A stretch of 64,000 bases of DNA from NCBI RefSeq assembly GCF_023283885.1, contig NZ_JAKILA010000001.1:1-64000 (forward strand). Direction: 5' to 3'. Below are positions 9,525-18,379 of the stretch, one piece after another. The stretch comes from Shewanella basaltis (GTDB lineage: Bacteria > Pseudomonadota > Gammaproteobacteria > Enterobacterales > Shewanellaceae). How positions within the stretch are numbered: position 1 is the first letter of the stretch; the number at the start of each line of letters is the position of its first letter. A program made the position numbers and the translations under genes. Under the pieces are notes generated by a model. It saw only the letters and a list, made by a program, of their open reading frames with translations, was not told the origin of the DNA and did no database searches.

Positions 9525-11447
9525 ATGACACTGTTTAGGCAGATCTATGCGTTACTTTTTGCACTTTTTTTATTAACGATTGCAAGTGTCGCTTACGTTC
9601 AATTCTCAGAAACACAAAGCTTTTTAACCAAACAGATGGAGTCTGACCTTAACAATGCCAGCAACTCATTGGGATTAATGCTCACACCTGTACTAGAGTC
9701 TGGAGATACAGCCGGAGCAGAAACTTTAGTAAATGTGATTTTTGAAGGTGGCTATTATCAGCAAATCAAACTCACGTGGTTAGTCGATGGCAAACAACAA
9801 GTTTGGAATAACCCTGTTAAAGTCAACAACGTCCCACAATGGTTCATTAACCTTAACTTATTTAAAAGTATCAACAAACAAACCACTATAACTTCTGGCT
9901 GGCTTCAAATTGCCACTCTAGAGATCACAGCTCATCCAGGGTTTGGTTACCAAGAACTGTGGCGCATTATCACCAATATTATTATTTTATTTTCTATCTT
10001 GTTCTTAATTGCAATTGTATTTGCAAGAGTGGGACTAAGCTGGATTTTAAAACCATTAAACACATTATCAGTACATGCAAAACAAATTGCAGATCGCCAA
10101 TTTGGTCCTGATATGCCAACGCCCAAAACCCAAGAGCTCAAAGAACTGGTCAACGCATTTAATAGTATGTCTGCTCAGCTAAAGCAGGTGTTTAGCTCAT
10201 TAGATGAAGAAGTATCTGCATTACGGAAAAAGAACCTTGTCGACCAAGTATCAGGACTGCCTAACCGGCAGTACATGGTCAGCCGCATTAACGGTTGGCT
10301 AAGCGAACCCAGCACAGGTGCGCTTTATTTGGTCAAAATGGACTGGTTAGAAGACGTACACAGTAAATATGGATTCCAGGTACGAGATGAAACCATTCGT
10401 ATCCTCTCAGAAAAATTGCAATATCATCAGGATGAAATTGCTCACTCCGTAATCGCCCGTATAGCCGCCTATGAATTTGCGTTTTTAGTAGAAGACTGTG
10501 AACACGACCAACTCACTAAGTACTTACAAAGCCTCATACGCACGATAAATAAAGAAATATCAAAAGCAGGCTGCAAACCTAACGAGCAGTTTAATATCGG
10601 TGTGGCCGAACGTTTAGGGCAAATGACAGTATCAGATATGATGGCACAGGCAGATAATGCATTACAGCAATCAATCAAAGATGCCAAAGTATTCCATTGG
10701 TTTGAAAATACCCAGCAGCAACTATTTACACGTGAAGAGTGGCGGACAAACTTAGGCTATGCGATTCAGAATAAAAAGTTTGAGTTCCGCTGGCAGCCAA
10801 TTCAATTAAGCGCCAAAGATGAAGTCTGCCAGCGCGAATTATATTGTCAGTTAAAAATCGCCAATACTACACTTCATGCTGGCCAATTTATGCCTTATGT
10901 TGAATTATTGTCTCTGGGAACCATGCTCGATCGGTGCCTAATAGAGACAGTAAATGAATGCAGATTACTTGAGCGTAATTACGAAAGAGTCGCGATTAAC
11001 TTAACCAATCAAAGTATCAGCGATATTGAATTCCACACATGGTTAAAGCAGTTTTTACGCGCAAATAAATATCCTGAACGGATTTGCTTTGAAATCCCAG
11101 AAGCGAGCGTATACAGCGATTTAGAAGCCTGTGAAAACTTATGTAAAGTCATTCGAGACAGTGGCGCGCACTTTGGTATTGATCACTTTGGTCGCCAATT
11201 TGGCTCAATGGCTTATTTACAAAGCTTAAGACCACACTACGTCAAGCTAGACCAATCTTTTGCTTACATTGAAGACAACCAACATAACAGTGAGTTGTGC
11301 CGAGCATTAGTAAACGTAGCCAAAGGCTTAGACATCCAGGTGATTGTGACGGGTATTCAAGAAAAACAACAGCTCAGCCGCTTTACAGAACTCAGAGTCG
11401 ATGCCTACCAAGGTTTTATCTCGCCGCCTGTTAATGTAAAGCTATAG
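9525..11447 (+). CDS. bpfD: c-di-GMP receptor controlling the adhesin protease (LapD/BpfD)
   Basis: A 640-residue inner-membrane protein with a first transmembrane helix (~6-25), a periplasmic LapD/MoxY-type sensor, a second helix (~150-170), a HAMP linker, and degenerate GGDEF and EAL domains. The GGDEF motif is replaced by AYEFAFL, and the EAL motif lies in RELYCQLK. IDHFGRQFGSM replaces the usual DDFGTGYSS catalytic stretch, so neither synthesis nor hydrolysis of c-di-GMP is expected. This fits a receptor: c-di-GMP bound to the EAL domain causes the periplasmic domain to sequester the LapG-type protease encoded just upstream. It is the last gene of the operon, followed by a terminator. Confidence 0.92.
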   Translation: MTLFRQIYALLFALFLLTIASVAYVQFSETQSFLTKQMESDLNNASNSLGLMLTPVLESGDTAGAETLVNVIFEGGYYQQIKLTWLVDGKQQVWNNPVKVNNVPQWFINLNLFKSINKQTTITSGWLQIATLEITAHPGFGYQELWRIITNIIILFSILFLIAIVFARVGLSWILKPLNTLSVHAKQIADRQFGPDMPTPKTQELKELVNAFNSMSAQLKQVFSSLDEEVSALRKKNLVDQVSGLPNRQYMVSRINGWLSEPSTGALYLVKMDWLEDVHSKYGFQVRDETIRILSEKLQYHQDEIAHSVIARIAAYEFAFLVEDCEHDQLTKYLQSLIRTINKEISKAGCKPNEQFNIGVAERLGQMTVSDMMAQADNALQQSIKDAKVFHWFENTQQQLFTREEWRTNLGYAIQNKKFEFRWQPIQLSAKDEVCQRELYCQLKIANTTLHAGQFMPYVELLSLGTMLDRCLIETVNECRLLERNYERVAINLTNQSISDIEFHTWLKQFLRANKYPERICFEIPEASVYSDLEACENLCKVIRDSGAHFGIDHFGRQFGSMAYLQSLRPHYVKLDQSFAYIEDNQHNSELCRALVNVAKGLDIQVIVTGIQEKQQLSRFTELRVDAYQGFISPPVNVKL

Positions 11448-11470
11448 GCCGAGCGACAGAATCTACCAAC

Positions 11471-11497
11471 AAACCACTCTTCGGAGTGGTTTTTTAT
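11471..11497 (+). terminator. Intrinsic terminator of the adhesin operon
   Basis: Stem AAACCACTC / GAGTGGTTT around a TTCG tetraloop followed by a T-run, about 25 bases after the bpfD stop. Confidence 0.85.
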
Positions 11498-11661
11498 CGC
11501 TTTGAATTCATGCTTGTATGATTTTTTATTGTGAAAAACAAACCTCGCACCAACTGTATAATACTCCCCCCATTAGCACCAAACACTAAGCCACGAGAGT
11601 GATACCAATTCCAGCAATTATCTGGTCATTCAGCGGGAATTCTGTGTCTTCTAGGCAATTA

Positions 11662-11924
11662 TACCATTCCGCGTTAGCAAGTGATCTCTCAGCGAGAATT
11701 TAAAAGGGCTTAAACAAGGCGAATGACTGAATGAATAGTTATTCTCTTTCGAAGTCATGCAACGCAGTATAAGCCCTTTTAAAACTCGCCTGAAAGGAAT
11801 GCCCCAGCGGCTTTTGCTCTGCGTTCTCGCTATTTGAAAGGGAACAACCATTACTACATAGCGACGCCTTAATCAAAAACCGCTGGACGCATTCTGAGTG
11901 GTCACTTATTAATGCGGAATGGTA
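11662..11924. mobile_element. 263-bp MITE-like element, family 1, copy A
   Basis: Terminal inverted repeats begin TACCATTCCGC at both ends and continue imperfectly for about 25 bases (one end GTTAGCAAGTGA, the other ATTAATAAGTGA). It is flanked by the triplet TTA at 11659-11661 and 11925-11927, a likely 3-bp target duplication. The interior has a long imperfect palindrome including AAAAGGGCTTA / TAAGCCCTTTT. A second copy in the opposite orientation lies at 61404-61867. No transposase is encoded, so it must be mobilised in trans. Confidence 0.8.
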
Positions 11925-11951
11925 TTAATAGGATTGCAGGCATAGTTGCTC

Positions 11952-12045
11952 TCGACAACTGCTCCTGCGTTGTTCTACCTCCTGCGTCCATGTAGTCGTC
12001 GACAACTGCTCCTGCGTTGTTCTACCTCCTGCATCCATGCAGTCG
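11952..12045. repeat. Two tandem 47-bp direct repeats
   Basis: A unit starting TCGACAACTGCTCCTGCG occurs at 11952 and again at 11999, each 47 bases, differing at only a few positions (GCGTCCATGTAG versus GCATCCATGCAG). It lies within the older repeat element, between copy A and the tRNA cluster. No coding function is apparent. Confidence 0.85.
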
Positions 12046-12283
12046 TACGTCAAAATGCTATTAAGCAGTATAGAAGGCACAGAAACCCGCCTTGTAGGAG
12101 GCACTCATACTTTCCATTTCTTTGTTGCATCGCCTTAAAAGGGAATAACCATTCTTTCAACAATGCGCCTCAAACTGAAAAGTCTGAGCGGCTCTGATTG
12201 GTCACATAATTAATGGAAATGGTATTATACCGCGATGGGAGATAGGTATGAAAAGACAAGCATTGAAATGAAAACCTGAAAAC

Positions 12284-12313
12284 AAAAAAGCCACTCAGTT
12301 GAGTGGCTTTTTT
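12284..12313 (-). terminator. Intrinsic terminator of the tRNA cluster
   Basis: Perfect stem AAAAAAGCCACTC / GAGTGGCTTTTTT with loop AGTT, just downstream (minus strand) of the last tRNA-Pro. The T-run is present on both strands. Confidence 0.88.
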
Positions 12314-12320
12314 GTTAAAT

Positions 12321-12397
12321 TGGTCGGTGATAGAGGATTCGAACCTCTGACCCTCTGCTCCCAAAGCAGATGCGCTACCGGGCTGCGCTAATCACCG
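12321..12397 (-). tRNA. tRNA-Pro (anticodon TGG)
   Basis: A 77-base tRNA with encoded CCA. The acceptor CGGTGAT pairs with ATCACCG, the D arm contains AGCGCAGCCCGGTAGCGC, the anticodon loop is CTTTGGGA with anticodon TGG, and the T arm has GGTTCGAATCC. It is identical to the second copy at 12517-12593 over the whole gene. Confidence 0.97.
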
Positions 12398-12426
12398 TAA
12401 ATCTTGTTTAGTATTTGAGGCTTATT

Positions 12427-12493
12427 GAGGGTCACCCTCTGCTCCGCTCTTTTCCAAAAGCTGTGATACGCTACCAAACTGCGCTAATCACAG
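12427..12493 (-). pseudogene. Decayed tRNA-Pro-like copy 1
   Basis: On the minus strand it keeps the tRNA-Pro 5' half (TGATTAGCGCAG, TTGGTAGCG), but the anticodon stem and everything 3' are replaced. The T arm (GGTTCGAATCC) and the 3' acceptor strand are absent, so it cannot fold as a tRNA. It ends in a GAGGGTGACCCTC palindrome. Two nearly identical copies follow at 12623 and 12719. Confidence 0.75.
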
Positions 12494-12516
12494 AAAATCT
12501 TGTTTAGTATTTAAAG

Positions 12517-12593
12517 TGGTCGGTGATAGAGGATTCGAACCTCTGACCCTCTGCTCCCAAAGCAGATGCGCTACCGGGCTGCGCTAATCACCG
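12517..12593 (-). tRNA. tRNA-Pro (anticodon TGG), second copy
   Basis: Same 77-base sequence as the tRNA at 12321-12397, with encoded CCA and anticodon TGG. It is separated from the neighbouring units by a shared spacer containing AAAATCTTGTTTAGTATTT. Confidence 0.97.
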
Positions 12594-12622
12594 AAAATCT
12601 TGTTTAGTATTTGAGGCTTATT

Positions 12623-12689
12623 GAGGGTCACCCTCTGCTCCGCTCTTTTCCAAAAGCTGTGATACGCTACCAAACTGCGCTAATCACCG
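12623..12689 (-). pseudogene. Decayed tRNA-Pro-like copy 2
   Basis: Same degenerate unit as copy 1: 5' half of tRNA-Pro followed by CAGCTTTTGGAAAAGAGC and the GAGGGTGACCCTC palindrome, with no T arm or 3' acceptor strand. It repeats with copy 3 at a 96-base period including the spacer. Confidence 0.75.
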
Positions 12690-12718
12690 AAAATCTTGTT
12701 TAGTATTTGAGGCTTATT

Positions 12719-12785
12719 GAGGGTCACCCTCTGCTCCGCTCTTTTCCAAAAGCTGTGATACGCTACCAAACTGCGATAATCACCG
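12719..12785 (-). pseudogene. Decayed tRNA-Pro-like copy 3
   Basis: Third degenerate unit, nearly identical to copies 1 and 2, with one visible change in the D-stem region (GCGATAATC where the others read GCGCTAATC on the plus strand). It is located directly downstream of tRNA-His. Confidence 0.75.
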
Positions 12786-12802
12786 AAAATCTATAAATTG
12801 AA

Positions 12803-12879
12803 TGGGGTGACTGATGGGGCTCGAACCCACGACAACCGGAATCACAATCCGGGACTCTACCAACTGAGCTACAATCACC
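12803..12879 (-). tRNA. tRNA-His (anticodon GTG)
   Basis: A 77-base tRNA with the extra 5' G typical of tRNA-His pairing with C73. The D arm has AGCTCAGTTGGTAGAG, the anticodon loop is ATTGTGAT, the T arm GGTTCGAGCCC, and CCA is encoded. Confidence 0.97.
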
Positions 12880-12930
12880 ACTGCTATTCAATTTTACTAA
12901 CCATCTACGACAGAAACCATACTTGCCGAA

Positions 12931-13007
12931 TGGTGCGCCCAGAAGGATTCGAACCTTCGGCCTTACCCTCCGGAGGGGTACGCTCTATCCAGCTGAGCTA
13001 TGGGCGC
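12931..13007 (-). tRNA. tRNA-Arg (anticodon CCG)
   Basis: A 77-base tRNA with acceptor GCGCCCA, D arm AGCTCAGCTGGATAGAGC, anticodon loop CCTCCGGAGG with CCG, T arm GGTTCGAATCC and encoded CCA. It is the first gene of the minus-strand cluster. The order Arg-His-(decayed copies)-Pro recalls the enterobacterial argX-hisR-leuT-proM operon, but tRNA-Leu is missing here. Confidence 0.97.
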
Positions 13008-13259
13008 TCGCCTTGGTTAGCGACGCATATAGTAGGGATAAAACACTCTCACGTCTAGCCCTGATTTGCTTTTTTTAACTGACTGATTAACTTTTGACTC
13101 ATTTGTACGAACTATTTGCGCATTTTTATCTAAATATACCAATTATTAACTTTATACTGACATTAATTTCGCTTGGATCACATTTGTATTTATGGTAATT
13201 ATAATGATTGTTCAAAAATATTTGTTCGCTTTTTTAATAGGATAACGCTAGCTCGGGAT

Positions 13260-15890
13260 ATGGATACCAATTTAAGTCTCTCAACAACATCTCCTAGAGT
13301 CGAGCACCTACAAAAAAGGATTGCGCGATTAAAGCGGTTGGCTAAAAAATATAAGCGCTCTGAAATTATTCAAAATGCCTTATTGGGGATCTCCAATATT
13401 GCGACCCAAGTGACATCATTAGATGATTTTTACCGACGGGTTCACTTACATCTTCAACAACTTATTCCTGCAGAAAACTTCTTTATCGCATCAAGAGACC
13501 TTAAAACAGGATTAACCAGCTTACCATTTTTTGCCGATCAACAAGATTCACACCCTACAGAACTGTACCCAGACCAGGAAATATCTGCATTACTCAATAG
13601 TGGTTTAACCGGCTATGTACTACGAAACGGTGAGCCTTTATTGTGTGACGACAATAAGTTTAACGAGCTCATCGCCAGTGGCGATATCAAAAGTTTAGGT
13701 TCACCTAGCCATCAATGGCTTGGTGTTCCCATTAAAAATCAAGACGTAGTCAGTGGTGTATTAGTTGTTCAAAGTTACAATGAAGCAAACACTTATGGTG
13801 ATCTAGAACTCGAGCTCATGGGGTTCATATGCCATCACATTTCAGGTGTAATGGAACGACTTGAGCACCATGAACAATTAGAACAAGCCATTATTGAACG
13901 CACCAAAGAACTCAGCCAAGCATACGACAAAGTCAGCATCGAAGTACAAGAGCGAGTAAAAGCTGAAAAACTGCAAAAAACCTTATTTGAAATAGCAGAC
14001 TTATCAGCTTCTAATGTGCCTCAGCAACATTTTTATTCACGACTACATGCAATTCTCAGTCAATTAATACCTGCACATAACTGTTTTATTTCATTAATTG
14101 ATGACAATAACATGTTGTCTTTCCCATTTTATGTTTCGCAAATGGCGGCTGAATATCCGGCATCTCGCCCTATGCAAGATGGCTTAACTGAATACATATT
14201 ACGCCACAAACAGCCACGATTATTGTCAGCAAAAGATATCGCTAACATGGTCACAATGGGCGACATCTATTCTAAATCACCAGAACTAAACAAAACCCAA
14301 AGAATGCATCAATGGATTGGCATTCCATTGTTAATCAATGGTGATGTAGCAGGTGCATTAACCATTTACAGCCTTGATGATGAACACATCTACCAAGTAA
14401 AAGATTTAGAATTGTTGACCTTTGTTTCACAACACATTGCCAATGCGATTGAACGTAAACAAGCCGTTGAGTCACTAAAGAAAAGTTATGAGCTACTCGA
14501 AGATAAAGTCATTGAACGGACTCGGGCACTAGCCGAACTCAATAGTAACTTACAACAAGAAATACAACAGCGCCGTAAAATTGAAGATCAACTAGTACAC
14601 GATGCACAGCACGATGGGCTAACGGGTTTACCTAATCGCAGTTTTTTAATGGAACGTTTGTCACAAGCGTTAAAGCATTTACGTCGCCATGGTTTAGACC
14701 AATTTGCACTGCTATTTATTGATTTAGACCGCTTTAAACTCATAAACGATTCCTTTGGGCATTTAGAAGGTGATCGCTTCTTAATCGAAACCGCACTGAG
14801 ATTAAAATCTTGTGTACGCGAAAATGACACACTAGCAAGAATGGGTGGAGATGAGTTCGTTATTTTGCTGGATTCAATTAGCTCAACTCAAGATGCTGTC
14901 GACGTAAGCGAACGAATTTTACAATCTTTATCAATGCCATACCACTTAGCTAACCAAGAGTTTATCTCTGGTGCAAGCATCGGTATTGCATTTAGTGGTC
15001 GTAATAAACTGGTCACCAGCGAATCAATACTGCGTGATGCTGATGCGGCCATGTATCAAGCAAAGGCAAACGGTAAAGGTTGCTATGTCATCTTTGATGA
15101 TCACCTCAGTGCCCAATCTAAAGAACAACACGAACTCGAAATCGACTTCAAACAGGCGTTAGAACAGCAACAATTTGATATTCATTATGTTGAAGTCGTC
15201 GATTTTACCAGCGGAGAAATCATTGCCATTGAACCCCAAGTAGAATGGCAACATCCTGGACAAGGAATCATTGAGCACGCAAAAATGAAACGTTTAGCGG
15301 CACAATATCAACTTACGCTTAATTTAGATGGCTATATTTTCACACATTTAAGTAATCAATATCATTGGCTAAAACAGCAGTATCATAAAGATGTCACGCT
15401 ACATTTATCGATTAGTAGCCAGCACATTAAAAACAAGTTTGTGTTACGCAATCTAAAAAACACCATTAAAAAAAGCAACATCGAATACAAGCATCTAATG
15501 TTGTTTTTTAACGAAAAATGCTTAGTTCAAGATACCGAAAACCACATCAATGGTTTCGATGTCATCAGTCAATTAGGGGTTCAAATTGGTATTGATGGCT
15601 ATGGAACAGGATACAGCTCATTAAGCTGCCTCAGCTTTTTGCCCATAAAAGCATTAAAACTCGATATAGACATCAGTAAACATTTACTCAATGACAAGCA
15701 ATTACAATTGGTAAAAGCCTACCAGCTGATCGCGCAAACCCTTAATTTTGACATGTATGCCACAACAGTCGACACACAACAACAAGTACGGCAGTTTTTA
15801 GAACTCGGGTATGTTCGCGGCCAAGGCAGAGCGATAAGTAAGTTATTTAACGAAAAAAAAAACGCCATAAACCCTGTGCTTAACCACTAA
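13260..15890 (+). CDS. GAF-GAF-GGDEF-EAL signalling protein with degenerate EAL
   Basis: An 876-residue cytoplasmic protein. A short basic coiled coil leads into two GAF-type sensor domains (~25-205 and ~240-400), a coiled-coil linker, a GGDEF domain with intact motif ARMGGDEF and an upstream RxxD inhibitory site (REND), and an EAL domain. The EAL signature reads EPQVEW rather than EALLRW, and the catalytic stretch reads IDGYGTGYSS instead of IDDFGTGYSS, so phosphodiesterase activity is probably lost. It is likely a diguanylate cyclase responding to a ligand bound by the GAF domains. I chose the ATG at 13260; an upstream TTG at 13173 in the same frame is less likely. It lies 1.8 kb from the c-di-GMP-controlled adhesin operon, so it could feed that pathway (inference). 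Confidence 0.88.
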   Translation: MDTNLSLSTTSPRVEHLQKRIARLKRLAKKYKRSEIIQNALLGISNIATQVTSLDDFYRRVHLHLQQLIPAENFFIASRDLKTGLTSLPFFADQQDSHPTELYPDQEISALLNSGLTGYVLRNGEPLLCDDNKFNELIASGDIKSLGSPSHQWLGVPIKNQDVVSGVLVVQSYNEANTYGDLELELMGFICHHISGVMERLEHHEQLEQAIIERTKELSQAYDKVSIEVQERVKAEKLQKTLFEIADLSASNVPQQHFYSRLHAILSQLIPAHNCFISLIDDNNMLSFPFYVSQMAAEYPASRPMQDGLTEYILRHKQPRLLSAKDIANMVTMGDIYSKSPELNKTQRMHQWIGIPLLINGDVAGALTIYSLDDEHIYQVKDLELLTFVSQHIANAIERKQAVESLKKSYELLEDKVIERTRALAELNSNLQQEIQQRRKIEDQLVHDAQHDGLTGLPNRSFLMERLSQALKHLRRHGLDQFALLFIDLDRFKLINDSFGHLEGDRFLIETALRLKSCVRENDTLARMGGDEFVILLDSISSTQDAVDVSERILQSLSMPYHLANQEFISGASIGIAFSGRNKLVTSESILRDADAAMYQAKANGKGCYVIFDDHLSAQSKEQHELEIDFKQALEQQQFDIHYVEVVDFTSGEIIAIEPQVEWQHPGQGIIEHAKMKRLAAQYQLTLNLDGYIFTHLSNQYHWLKQQYHKDVTLHLSISSQHIKNKFVLRNLKNTIKKSNIEYKHLMLFFNEKCLVQDTENHINGFDVISQLGVQIGIDGYGTGYSSLSCLSFLPIKALKLDIDISKHLLNDKQLQLVKAYQLIAQTLNFDMYATTVDTQQQVRQFLELGYVRGQGRAISKLFNEKKNAINPVLNH

Positions 15891-15891
15891 A

Positions 15892-17904
15892 CTATTTTTT
15901 AAACATATCACGCAAGTTAGCAATATGGCTCCTGCCGGTTTCAACACGTTGCTGCTCTGTTTGTGCGGGTTTACGGTTTTCCCAAATTAAATCATCTTGG
16001 GGTAACTCAAGTAAAAAGCGGCTTGGTTCGCAGCGCATGGTTTCACCAAATTGACGACGCTCTCGACATATCACAAACCACAACTCGCGCTGCGCCCGGG
16101 TAATGCCTACATAAGCTAAACGCCTTTCCTCATCAACGTTATCTTCATCAATACTTGATTGATGCGGCAAAATCCGTTCTTCTACCCCCACCATAAACAC
16201 AAACGGAAACTCAAGCCCTTTAGAAGCATGCAAAGTCATTAACTGCACCTGATCGCCGCCCTCATCTTCACTATTACGCTCCATCATGTCTCGAAGAGTT
16301 AACCGCGTCACTACCTCAGGCAATGTCATGGCTTCGTCGAGCTCATCACCCTCAAGCATTTCGGTGACCCAGCGGTACAGCTCAGAGATATTCTTCATAC
16401 GCATTTCTGCCGCTTTGGCACTGGTGCTGGTTTCGTATAAATAATCTTCATAATTAATTTTACGAATAAGCTGCTTAATCGCTTCTACCGGCTCACCTCG
16501 TGTGGCAAGCTCACCCGTATCAACAATAAATTGACCGAATTGATAAAGGGAATTGACCGCTGCTGGCGCTAAATGATGATTTAGCTCCACATCAAAAATA
16601 GCCTCAAACAATGAGATATGTTTTTGATTAGCAAAATTACCCAATCGCTCAAGGGTTGCAGGGCCAATACCGCGTTTAGGTAAATTCACTACGCGCAAAA
16701 AAGCATTATCGTCGTCAGGATTCACCACTAAGCGTAAGTACGCCATAATGTCTTTAATTTCTGCCCGAGCAAAAAATGATGTACCACCACTTAATTTGTA
16801 AGGAATTCGGTTGGTCATTAGAGCGCGTTCGAGTAAACGCGACTGATGGTTGCCCCGGTACAAAATGGCATAGTCACCAAATTGGGTGCGGCCAACAAAC
16901 TTGTGGCGAATAATTTCGGCCACCACTCGTTCAGCCTCCTGCTCCTCGTTAGCGGCAATTAACACTCTCAGTGGTTCACCATAGGCAAGTTCGCTAAATA
17001 ATGTCTTGTCATAAACGTGAGGGTTATTGGCTATCAATATATTAGCAGCACGTAAAATACGCTGGCTCGAACGATAATTTTGTTCCAGCTTAATCAGCTT
17101 TAATTTAGGAAAGTCTTTACCAAGTAACACTAAGTTTTGCGGTTTAGCGCCACGCCACGAATAAATTGACTGATCGTCATCGCCCACCACGGTAAACCGA
17201 GCGCGTTCGCCCACTAACAGTTTGACTAACTCATACTGGCTGGTGTTGGTGTCTTGATATTCATCCACCAGCAAATATTGAATACGGGTTTGCCAACGGG
17301 TGCGCACCTCCTCGTTCATGCGCAGTAATAAGGTCGGTATTAAAATGAGATCGTCAAAATCAAGCGCATTGTAGGCTTTCATGTGCTGCGCATAACGCTG
17401 ATATAACATAGCAAACAATTGGCTCTGTTCATCTTTTGCCATACTGCGCGCTTGCTGAGGGATGATTAAACCGCCTTTCCAATTTGAAATCGCCGAGGCC
17501 AAGGCTTTAATGAGGTCTTTGTCTTCGTCTAACTCATCTTGAGTCAGCTCTTTTAATAATGCAAAAGTGTCCTGATCATCAAATAATGAAAAGCCCGCTT
17601 TAAGGCCTAAGACTTTATGTTCACGCTTAATAATTTCTAACCCTAAGGTGTGAAAGGTTGAAATCCACAAGCCACGCGCTTCTTTACGCCCCATAGACTG
17701 CGCCACACGCTCTTTCATTTCCCGTGCGGCTTTGTTAGTAAACGTCACAGCTGCAATGTTACGAGCTTTGTAACCGCACTTTTCGACCAGGTAAGCAATT
17801 TTATTAATGATCACACGCGTTTTACCGCTGCCAGCACCCGCAAGCACTAAGCACGGACCCGAGACATAATGTACGGCTTCATTTTGCCCTGGATTGAGTT
17901 TCAT
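15892..17904 (-). CDS. rep: ATP-dependent DNA helicase Rep
   Basis: A 670-residue superfamily 1 helicase, the usual Rep length. It begins [20 protein letters not shown] with Walker A AGAGSGKT at residues 22-29. Other helicase motifs include [20 protein letters not shown] (motif II), [13 protein letters not shown] (III), QNYRSS (IV), [12 protein letters not shown] (V) and YVGITRAQ (VI). It unwinds DNA 3' to 5' and helps replication forks pass bound proteins. Its stop abuts the stop of the convergent GGDEF-EAL gene, with one base between. Confidence 0.95.
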   Translation of the reverse strand: MKLNPGQNEAVHYVSGPCLVLAGAGSGKTRVIINKIAYLVEKCGYKARNIAAVTFTNKAAREMKERVAQSMGRKEARGLWISTFHTLGLEIIKREHKVLGLKAGFSLFDDQDTFALLKELTQDELDEDKDLIKALASAISNWKGGLIIPQQARSMAKDEQSQLFAMLYQRYAQHMKAYNALDFDDLILIPTLLLRMNEEVRTRWQTRIQYLLVDEYQDTNTSQYELVKLLVGERARFTVVGDDDQSIYSWRGAKPQNLVLLGKDFPKLKLIKLEQNYRSSQRILRAANILIANNPHVYDKTLFSELAYGEPLRVLIAANEEQEAERVVAEIIRHKFVGRTQFGDYAILYRGNHQSRLLERALMTNRIPYKLSGGTSFFARAEIKDIMAYLRLVVNPDDDNAFLRVVNLPKRGIGPATLERLGNFANQKHISLFEAIFDVELNHHLAPAAVNSLYQFGQFIVDTGELATRGEPVEAIKQLIRKINYEDYLYETSTSAKAAEMRMKNISELYRWVTEMLEGDELDEAMTLPEVVTRLTLRDMMERNSEDEGGDQVQLMTLHASKGLEFPFVFMVGVEERILPHQSSIDEDNVDEERRLAYVGITRAQRELWFVICRERRQFGETMRCEPSRFLLELPQDDLIWENRKPAQTEQQRVETGRSHIANLRDMFKK

Positions 17905-18042
17905 TAATCACACTACCTTACTAAACGTAAACGAAGGCGGATCATAGCAGAATCACCGAGGACAATTAACGAAAAATTACAGTTAGGTTTTGGAAAAACG
18001 CTCACCTCGGTTACAATTAGCTCAATATATCAGTAGGGGATC

Positions 18043-18294
18043 ATGATGATAAATCCAAAGAAAATTGAAGAGCTTGCAAAACAACTCAGTGACAATTTAC
18101 CAAGCGGTGTAAAACAGTTTGCTGGCGAGTTTGAAGAACGTAGCAAACAGTTACTACAAAACCAACTGATGAAACTCGATGTAGTATCGCGTGAAGAATT
18201 TGAAGTACAACAACATGTGTTACTTAAAACCCGTGAAAAGCTAGAAGCATTGCAAGCGCAAGTTAACGAGATTGAAAAAAAGCTCGCTGAATAA
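18043..18294 (+). CDS. ubiK: Ubiquinone biosynthesis accessory factor UbiK
   Basis: An 83-residue protein of the BMFP/YqiC family: an amphipathic N-terminal region (PKKIEELAKQLSDNLP) followed by a C-terminal coiled coil (REEFEVQQHVLLKTREKLEAL). Family knowledge: UbiK forms a complex with UbiJ that assists aerobic ubiquinone synthesis. It starts at either of two adjacent ATGs after a GTAGGGG ribosome site. It is divergent from rep and followed by a bidirectional terminator. Confidence 0.9.
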   Translation: MMINPKKIEELAKQLSDNLPSGVKQFAGEFEERSKQLLQNQLMKLDVVSREEFEVQQHVLLKTREKLEALQAQVNEIEKKLAE

Positions 18295-18324
18295 TCAAGC
18301 TCAAGCAGACCCATTATTCAATAA

Positions 18325-18354
18325 AAAATGACGCCAAGCGGCGTCATTTTGTTT
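18325..18354. terminator. Bidirectional terminator between ubiK and the aminotransferase
   Basis: Perfect 11-bp arms AAAATGACGCC / GGCGTCATTTT with loop AAGC. It serves ubiK on the plus strand and the convergent aminotransferase on the minus strand. Confidence 0.85.
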
Positions 18355-18379
18355 TACTACATCGCTTTTATTAAACCGG

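Larger units (their letters stand above)
11604..12224. mobile_element. Older inverted-repeat element interrupted by a second element
   Basis: The ends resemble each other as inverted repeats (left TACCAATTCCAGCAATTATC; right complement TACCATTTCCATTAATTATG). An inner pair (GCGGGAATTCTGTGTCTTCT near the left, and the complement of a GCGGGTTTCTGTGCCTTCTAT-like stretch near 12080) also matches. The ends are related to those of the 263-bp element inserted inside it. It encodes no protein and looks like a diverged non-autonomous element. Flanking triplets (TGA and TTA) do not match, so the exact borders are uncertain. Confidence 0.5.

Noticed and set aside
11946..12197. 83-codon open frame in the repeats before the tRNA cluster
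   Set aside because: Made of the 47-bp tandem units and element sequence; no ribosome site.
12798..13058. 86-codon open frame over tRNA-His and tRNA-Arg
   Set aside because: It is the complement of two perfect tRNA genes.
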